The notes beneath the pieces were generated by a model, which was not told the DNA's origin, did not search any database, and saw nothing but the letters and a program-made list of their open reading frames with translations. A program made the translations under genes and the position numbers. From assembly GCF_018139145.2 (NCBI RefSeq), contig NC_059478.1, forward strand, positions 806,001-870,000: DNA of 64,000 nucleotides, in the 5' to 3' direction. This DNA is from Gymnogyps californianus (taxonomy: Eukaryota > Chordata > Aves > Accipitriformes > Cathartidae). Shown here one piece after another: positions 62,336 to 64,000 of this stretch (within the stretch, counting starts at the first letter, position 1; each line of letters starts with the position of its first letter).

Positions 62336-62434
62336 ATTTTAAGTATCTTATCATTATTGATTGACGTGTTTTAATTGTTGTAGAAGCTATCCTACAGAAG
62401 GTGGTTCCGCAGGACAAATACCTTCCTAGGGCAG

Positions 62435-63030
62435 TGTCCTGATTTCAGCTGGGATAGAGTTAATTCCCCTCCTAGTAGTTGGTACAGTGCTGTGTTTTGG
62501 ATTTAGTGTGAGAATACTGTTGATAACACACTGATGGTTTAGTTTTTGCTAAGTAGCGCTTATCTTAAGCCAAGGACTTTTCAGTTTCCCATGCTCTGCC
62601 AGCAAGCAGGTGTGCAAGAAGCTGGGAGGGAGCATGGCCGGGGCAGCTGACCTGAACTAGCCAAAGGGGTATTCCATACCATGGAACGTCATGCCCAGTA
62701 TATAAACAGGGGGAGTTGGCCGGGAGGCGTGGATCATGGCTCAGGAACTAAATGGGCATTGGTCAGCGGGTGGTGAGCAATTGCATTGTGCGTCACTTGT
62801 CTTTTCTTGGGTGTTATTTCTTTTTTTGTTGTTATATTCCTTTTCACTACTATTATTATTTTTATATTTCATTATTATTATTGTTAGTATTATATTTTAC
62901 TTTAGTTATTAAACTGTTCTTATCTCAACCCACGAGTTCTACTTTTTTTCCTCCTCCCTATCCCACTGCGAGGGGGGAGGGGGAAGCAGCTGCGTGGTGC
63001 TTAGTTGCTGGCCGGGGTTAAACCACAACA
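62435..63030 (+). mobile_element. Solo LTR 5, perfect target-site duplication
   Basis: Starts TGTCCTGATTTCAGCTGGG and ends GGTTAAACCACAACA. Flanked by GGCAG on both sides (62430-62434 and 63031-63035), a perfect 5-bp duplication. TATATAAA at 62699-62706 after an ACGTCAT half-CRE; ATTAAA at 62908-62913. It groups with LTRs 2 and 3 through the GGAGGGAGCATGGCCGGGGC block. No internal viral genes, so it is a solo LTR. Confidence 0.95.
62687..62706 (+). promoter_or_regulatory. LTR 5 TATA box with ACGTCA half-CRE
   Basis: CGTCATGCCCAG followed by TATATAAA (62699-62706). Confidence 0.6.
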
Positions 63031-63035
63031 GGCAG

Positions 63036-64000
63036 CAAGATGAAAACCAAGTGGTCTTTAACACCCATTAAATAAAATTGTGGAACTCTGTCATGTGCCG
63101 CTGTGCTTTTTTAAAGAAAGACACATTTGAAATAAAATGAAAGTAAATCTAAACTACAAAATGATAAGAATTGTTCTTCTCTGCCCCCCTCCCTCCCCTC
63201 TTTTGGGGGGAGATGCTGAAAACAAGAAGGAAAATGGTAAACACTGTAAGTGAGGTCTACCCATACTTCAGTACATGTATTTCTAGATTTTCCTATTTCA
63301 CTGTAACAGCAGGAGAAGAACATGCTACTCAAGGTTGGTAAGGAACTTGCCTACAGAATTAAATTTCCTTTGTTTTTTTTTTTGTTGGAACTGAAAACCA
63401 AATTAAGCTTTATATGCTTTACTGCTACTATAACTGAACTTTGTCCTGTCTCTGAGTAAGACCAAAAAGTTCACAAAAAGCTATTTTAAATACATCTCTC
63501 TGCAGCTAACAAGCTGCAGGTTTTGTAGTGCAGTTTTCAGGCCAGCTGAGAAAATAAAAGTGCTCTCTTGATGCTGACACATTATTCTCCCCACCTTGTA
63601 TTAAAGCAACATGTTCGTTTACTCTTGGCCAAAACAGAGGCGTTTGGTACAATAACTCAGAAGCACATCAATGTTGTCCATAGATGAGAGGTTCTTGAGT
63701 CCAGTGAATCAGGTGTTTCAGATGTTTTCTTGGTGACCCAGAAAGGGTGATAATGCCTTTGTCACCAAATACAGTGTTCTTATCAGAGTCCAGTTTTCTT
63801 CTATAAGGTATTCACATGGTATTTCAGAGAACAATAATAAGACAATCAAATGAAATATCGAAACAGCTATCATTTGTTACCTTTCCTAATCCCCCTCTTC
63901 CTTTTTAATTACCATCATATCTGCCATATCTCAGAACATCATAAAAAAAAAGATGTCTGAAGATTAATTGTAATAAAGTTGATTTTCCACAAAATAACAC
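63036..64000. other. gene-free end of window
   Basis: No gene or repeat family recognised. There is a short C-rich then G-rich patch at about 63184-63213, and an interrupted T run near 63372-63384. Confidence 0.6.

Noticed and set aside
17270..62430. Complete endogenous provirus formed by any LTR pair in the window
   Set aside because: The DNA between LTRs is much too long, unrelated between pairs, and has no retroviral gag, pol or env motifs. The CR1 reverse transcriptases are of the non-LTR type.
1..64000. CRISPR array, bacterial operons, riboswitches or phage genes
   Set aside because: No regularly spaced direct repeats, no long coding frames with ribosome-binding sites, and the repeat content is avian.

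Overview
The window looks like bird genomic DNA from a gene-poor, AT-rich stretch (a gene desert or the inside of a very long intron). The evidence is its repeat content. There are about eleven copies of the CR1 non-LTR retrotransposon, several ending in the typical short tandem tail (ATTCTATG units), and five solo long terminal repeats (LTRs) of one endogenous-retrovirus family with 5-bp target-site duplications. A neoavian host is my best guess. There are no bacterial-style operons, no CRISPR array, and no protein-coding gene that I can name.

Layout. 1-8938: no recognisable gene. 8939-9065: two tiny minus-strand CR1 tails. 9838-10419: solo LTR 1. 11325-12258: plus-strand CR1 with the end of its reverse transcriptase (RT). 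16648-17264: solo LTR 2. 21665-22405: decayed plus-strand CR1. 26955-30358: the longest CR1 (endonuclease plus RT plus 3' tail), split by solo LTR 3 at 28733-29319. 37613-38412: minus-strand CR1. 40300-40671: decayed plus-strand CR1 tail. 46589-47268: two overlapping minus-strand open frames of unknown origin. 47290-47887: solo LTR 4. 48927-49110: minus-strand CR1 tail. 53320-54785: plus-strand CR1 that keeps the endonuclease and early RT but has lost its 3' half. 60641-61348 and 62105-62335: two minus-strand CR1 copies. 62435-63030: solo LTR 5. The rest is AT-rich sequence with short microsatellites, plus a GC-richer island at about 35880-36960 with short exon-like open frames.

Nothing here forms a working pathway. 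The story is of transposon accumulation: CR1 copies broken by frameshifts and by changed catalytic residues, and a family of LTRs, all in the same orientation, that differ in a mosaic way downstream of the TATA box. Two LTRs (47290 and 62435) have perfect target-site duplications (GAAGA, GGCAG). One LTR landed inside a CR1 RT gene, which gives a relative age. I found no convincing previously undescribed system. The best leads are the LTR mosaicism, the unexplained open-frame pair at 46589-47268 and the GC-rich island.
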